NCBI RefSeq assembly: GCF_008705135.1
Contig: NZ_CP023694.1
Span: 7,415,001 to 7,479,000, forward strand
Direction of reading: 5' to 3'
Source of the DNA: Streptomyces coeruleorubidus
GTDB taxonomy: Bacteria > Actinomycetota > Actinomycetes > Streptomycetales > Streptomycetaceae
Length of the DNA: 64,000 nucleotides
The translations under genes and the position numbers were made by a program. The notes under the pieces are model-generated. The model saw only the letters and a program-made list of their open reading frames with translations. It was not told the origin of the DNA and did no database searches. Below, piece after piece: positions 61,909-64,000 of this stretch. Every line of letters begins with the position of its first letter. The first letter of the stretch is position 1.

Positions 61909-62738
61909 CCCTCACGGCCAAGTGGCGGCAGTGGCTGCCCCATCTGGGCATCGCCCTGGTGGTGGCCTACTGCCTGGCCCCCTTCTACTGGATGCTGGTC
62001 TCCAGCCTCCGCAGCACCGGCGACATCTTCAGCACCTCCCTGTTCCCCTCCTCGGTGTCGTTCGAGAACTACCGGTCGGTGTTCAGCCCGGGCCAGGGCT
62101 TCACCAGGGCGCTGCTCAACAGCCTGGTCGTCGCCGGCGTCACGACCGCGCTGTCGCTGCTGCTGGCCACGTTCACCGCGTACGCGATGGCCCGGCTGGA
62201 GTTCCGCTTCAAGCGGCTGATCCTCACGCTGATCATCGCCACCTCGATGTTCCCGGTGGTGTCGATCGTCGTCCCGCTGCTGAAGCTGTTCACCGACATC
62301 GGCTGGATCAACACCTACCAGTCCATGATCGTGCCCAGCATGTCCTTCACGCTGCCGCTGGCGGTGTGGAACCTGACCACGTTCTTCCGGCAGATGCCGG
62401 ACGAGCTGGAACACGCCGCCATGGTCGACGGCTGCACCCGCGGCCAGGCCTTCCGCAAGGTCATCGTCCCGCTCGCCGCGCCGGGCATCTTCACCACCGC
62501 GATCATCACGTTCATCGCCGCCTGGAACGAGTTCCTCATCGCCCTGTCGATGACCAACAAGCCCAGCATGCAGACGGCGACCGTCGCCATCTCGAAGTTC
62601 TCGGGGGCGACGACGTACCAGACGCCGTTCGGCAGCCAGATGGCCGCGGGCGTCGTGGTGACCATTCCGCTGGTCGTGATGGTGCTGCTGTTCCAGCGCC
62701 GCATCGTCGCCGGGCTCACGGCCGGCGCCGCGAAGTAG
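61905..62738 (+). CDS. Sugar ABC transporter permease (MalG-like)
   Basis: A 277-residue permease with six helices and the EAA loop EHAAMVDGCTRGQAFRKVIVP, followed by AAWNEFLIAL. It overlaps the MalF-like gene by four bases (ATGA) and is followed after 29 bases by the alpha-glucosidase. No ATPase gene lies between, as in other streptomycete MalEFG operons. Confidence 0.92.
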   Translation: MTLTAKWRQWLPHLGIALVVAYCLAPFYWMLVSSLRSTGDIFSTSLFPSSVSFENYRSVFSPGQGFTRALLNSLVVAGVTTALSLLLATFTAYAMARLEFRFKRLILTLIIATSMFPVVSIVVPLLKLFTDIGWINTYQSMIVPSMSFTLPLAVWNLTTFFRQMPDELEHAAMVDGCTRGQAFRKVIVPLAAPGIFTTAIITFIAAWNEFLIALSMTNKPSMQTATVAISKFSGATTYQTPFGSQMAAGVVVTIPLVVMVLLFQRRIVAGLTAGAAK

Positions 62739-62767
62739 ACACGCCCCCACAGAAGGAGTCACAGCAG

Positions 62768-64000
62768 GTGTCTTTCACCGCACCCTGGTGGCGCAGTGCC
62801 GTCATCTACCAGGTCTACATCCGCAGCTTCGCCGACGACAACGGCGACGGCATCGGCGACATCGCCGGCATCCGCTCCCGGCTGCCGTATCTGAAGTCCC
62901 TCGGCGTGGACGCCATCTGGATCAACCCCTGGTACAAGTCCCCCATGGCCGACCACGGCTACGACGTCGCCGACTTCCGCGCCATCGACCCGCGCTTCGG
63001 CACCCTGGCCGACGCCGAGCGGCTCATCACCGAAGCGCACGCGCACGGGATCCGCGTCATCCCCGACATCGTGCCCAACCACACCTCCGACCAGCACCCC
63101 TGGTTCCAGGCGGCGTTGACGGCCGGACCGGGCAGCCCGGAACGCGAGCGCTACGTCTTCCGCCCCGGCCGCGGACCCGACGGCGCCGAACCCCCGAACG
63201 ACTGGGTGTCCTGCTTCGGCGGCCCGGCCTGGACCCGGCTGCCCGACGGCGACTGGTATCTCCACCTGTTCGCACCCGAGCAGCCCGACCTCAACTGGCA
63301 ACACCCCGAGGTTCGCACCGAGTTCGAGTCGATCCTGCGGTTCTGGTTCAGCCGGGGCGTCGACGGCTTCCGCATCGACGTCGCCCACGGCCTGGTCAAA
63401 CACCCCGAGCTGCCCGACCTGCCGCCCCGCGCCGAACCCGCGGTGACGGGCCCGCTCACCCGCCGGGACGAGATCCGGCAGCACCTCGACCACCCGCACT
63501 GGGACCGGGACGAGGTGCACGAGATATACCGGGGCTGGCGCAAGGTCGCCGACGAGTTCCCCGGAGACCGTTCCTTCGTCGCCGAGGCCTGGGCCGACAC
63601 ACCGGAACGGCTCGCGGCGTACGTCCGCCGGGACGGCCTCCACACCGCCTTCAACTTCGACTTCCTCATGTGCGGCTGGGACGCCAAGGACCTGCGCGCG
63701 GTCATCGACGACTCCCTGGCCATGCTCGGCGCGGTGGGCGCACCCGCCACCTGGGTCCTCTCCAACCACGACGTCATGCGCCACCCCAGCCGATACGGCC
63801 GTACCGCCGCGCGGAGCTGGATGGCCAACGCCCGGTTCGAGCCCGACGGCTCCCTCGACCCGGAGCTCGGCACCCGGCGTGCCCGGGCCGCCGCCCTGCT
63901 GATGCTCGCCCTGCCCGGCGGCGCCTACGTCTACCAGGGCGAGGAACTCGGCCTCCCCGAGGTCGAGGACCTGCCCGAGTCCGCCCTCCAGGACCCGATC
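62768..64000 (+). CDS. Alpha-glucosidase, glycoside hydrolase family 13 (partial, runs off window)
   Basis: The first 411 residues are present. GTG at 62768 gives SFTAPWWRSAVIYQVYIRSF, the usual opening of GH13 oligosaccharide hydrolases. Conserved regions are DIVPNHTSD (100-108), GFRIDVAHG with nucleophile D204, FVAEAW with acid/base E273, and LSNHDVMRH with D335. No signal peptide, so it should cleave imported maltose or other alpha-glucosides in the cytoplasm. It follows the permease gene by 29 bases and belongs to the MalR-type regulon. The C-terminal domain is beyond the window. Confidence 0.92.
   Translation, partial: MSFTAPWWRSAVIYQVYIRSFADDNGDGIGDIAGIRSRLPYLKSLGVDAIWINPWYKSPMADHGYDVADFRAIDPRFGTLADAERLITEAHAHGIRVIPDIVPNHTSDQHPWFQAALTAGPGSPERERYVFRPGRGPDGAEPPNDWVSCFGGPAWTRLPDGDWYLHLFAPEQPDLNWQHPEVRTEFESILRFWFSRGVDGFRIDVAHGLVKHPELPDLPPRAEPAVTGPLTRRDEIRQHLDHPHWDRDEVHEIYRGWRKVADEFPGDRSFVAEAWADTPERLAAYVRRDGLHTAFNFDFLMCGWDAKDLRAVIDDSLAMLGAVGAPATWVLSNHDVMRHPSRYGRTAARSWMANARFEPDGSLDPELGTRRARAAALLMLALPGGAYVYQGEELGLPEVEDLPESALQDPI

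Overview
The window looks like chromosomal DNA from a Streptomyces. GC content is very high, third codon positions are almost all G or C, GTG and TTG starts with purine-rich ribosome sites are common, and the proteins (AldO alditol oxidase, DUF3040, DUF2637, ANTAR, PucR, MalEFG-type and ROK-controlled sugar importers) are typical streptomycete families. I see no rRNA, tRNA, CRISPR array, transposase or phage gene.

Layout. (1) 1-7742: start of a drug-exporter-type ABC ATPase, then a carbohydrate locus on the minus strand: a ROK repressor, a lipoprotein sugar-binding protein, two permeases and a GH2 beta-galactosidase. (2) 7932-12525: a STAS-ANTAR protein, a divergent winged-helix regulator, alditol oxidase, a 2-hydroxyacid dehydrogenase and a membrane protein. 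(3) 12722-25455: a radical SAM protein with unusual cysteine spacing, a transmembrane protein joining sigma/zinc-finger-like domains to an extracellular cellulose-binding module, RsgA with a possible leader peptide, a DNA-alkylation repair pair (Ada-AlkA and Ogt), a DUF456 protein, a frameshifted PP2C-like gene, pyruvate oxidase, and a transmembrane XRE protein facing a secreted protein. (4) 25886-30604: an anti-sigma-type ATPase, DUF2637 protein, FhuF-like reductase under an iron box, GntR regulator and a TPR-like protein. (5) 30754-39434: a purine catabolism locus with PucR regulator, three-subunit xanthine dehydrogenase, NCS2 purine permease and XdhC. (6) 39442-42655: O-methyltransferase (with the only TTA codon I found), AraC regulator, SRPBCC protein and a polysaccharide deacetylase lipoprotein.

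(7) 42761-56447 is a cell-surface glycan locus. It has a UDP-xylose synthase-like epimerase, a carbamoyltransferase, and a run of genes joined mostly by 1-4 base overlaps: three GT2, two GT9 (heptosyltransferase-like) and two GT1/GT4 glycosyltransferases with GmhB-, GmhA- and HldE-like enzymes. The run ends at a 24-base palindrome, and a polysaccharide pyruvyl transferase lies on the other strand. Together they could make and polymerise a heptose-containing, carbamoylated and possibly pyruvylated glycan. (8) 56527-64000: an AbfB-domain relic, a Fur/Zur-family regulator under a Zur-like box, a methyltransferase, then a LacI regulator divergent from a MalEFG-type importer and an alpha-glucosidase that runs off the window.

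Two themes recur: sugar uptake loci each paired with a dedicated repressor and recognisable promoter or operator elements, and membrane proteins linking a cytoplasmic DNA-binding-like domain to an extracellular domain. All functional calls rest on motif and family recognition by eye; no database search was run.
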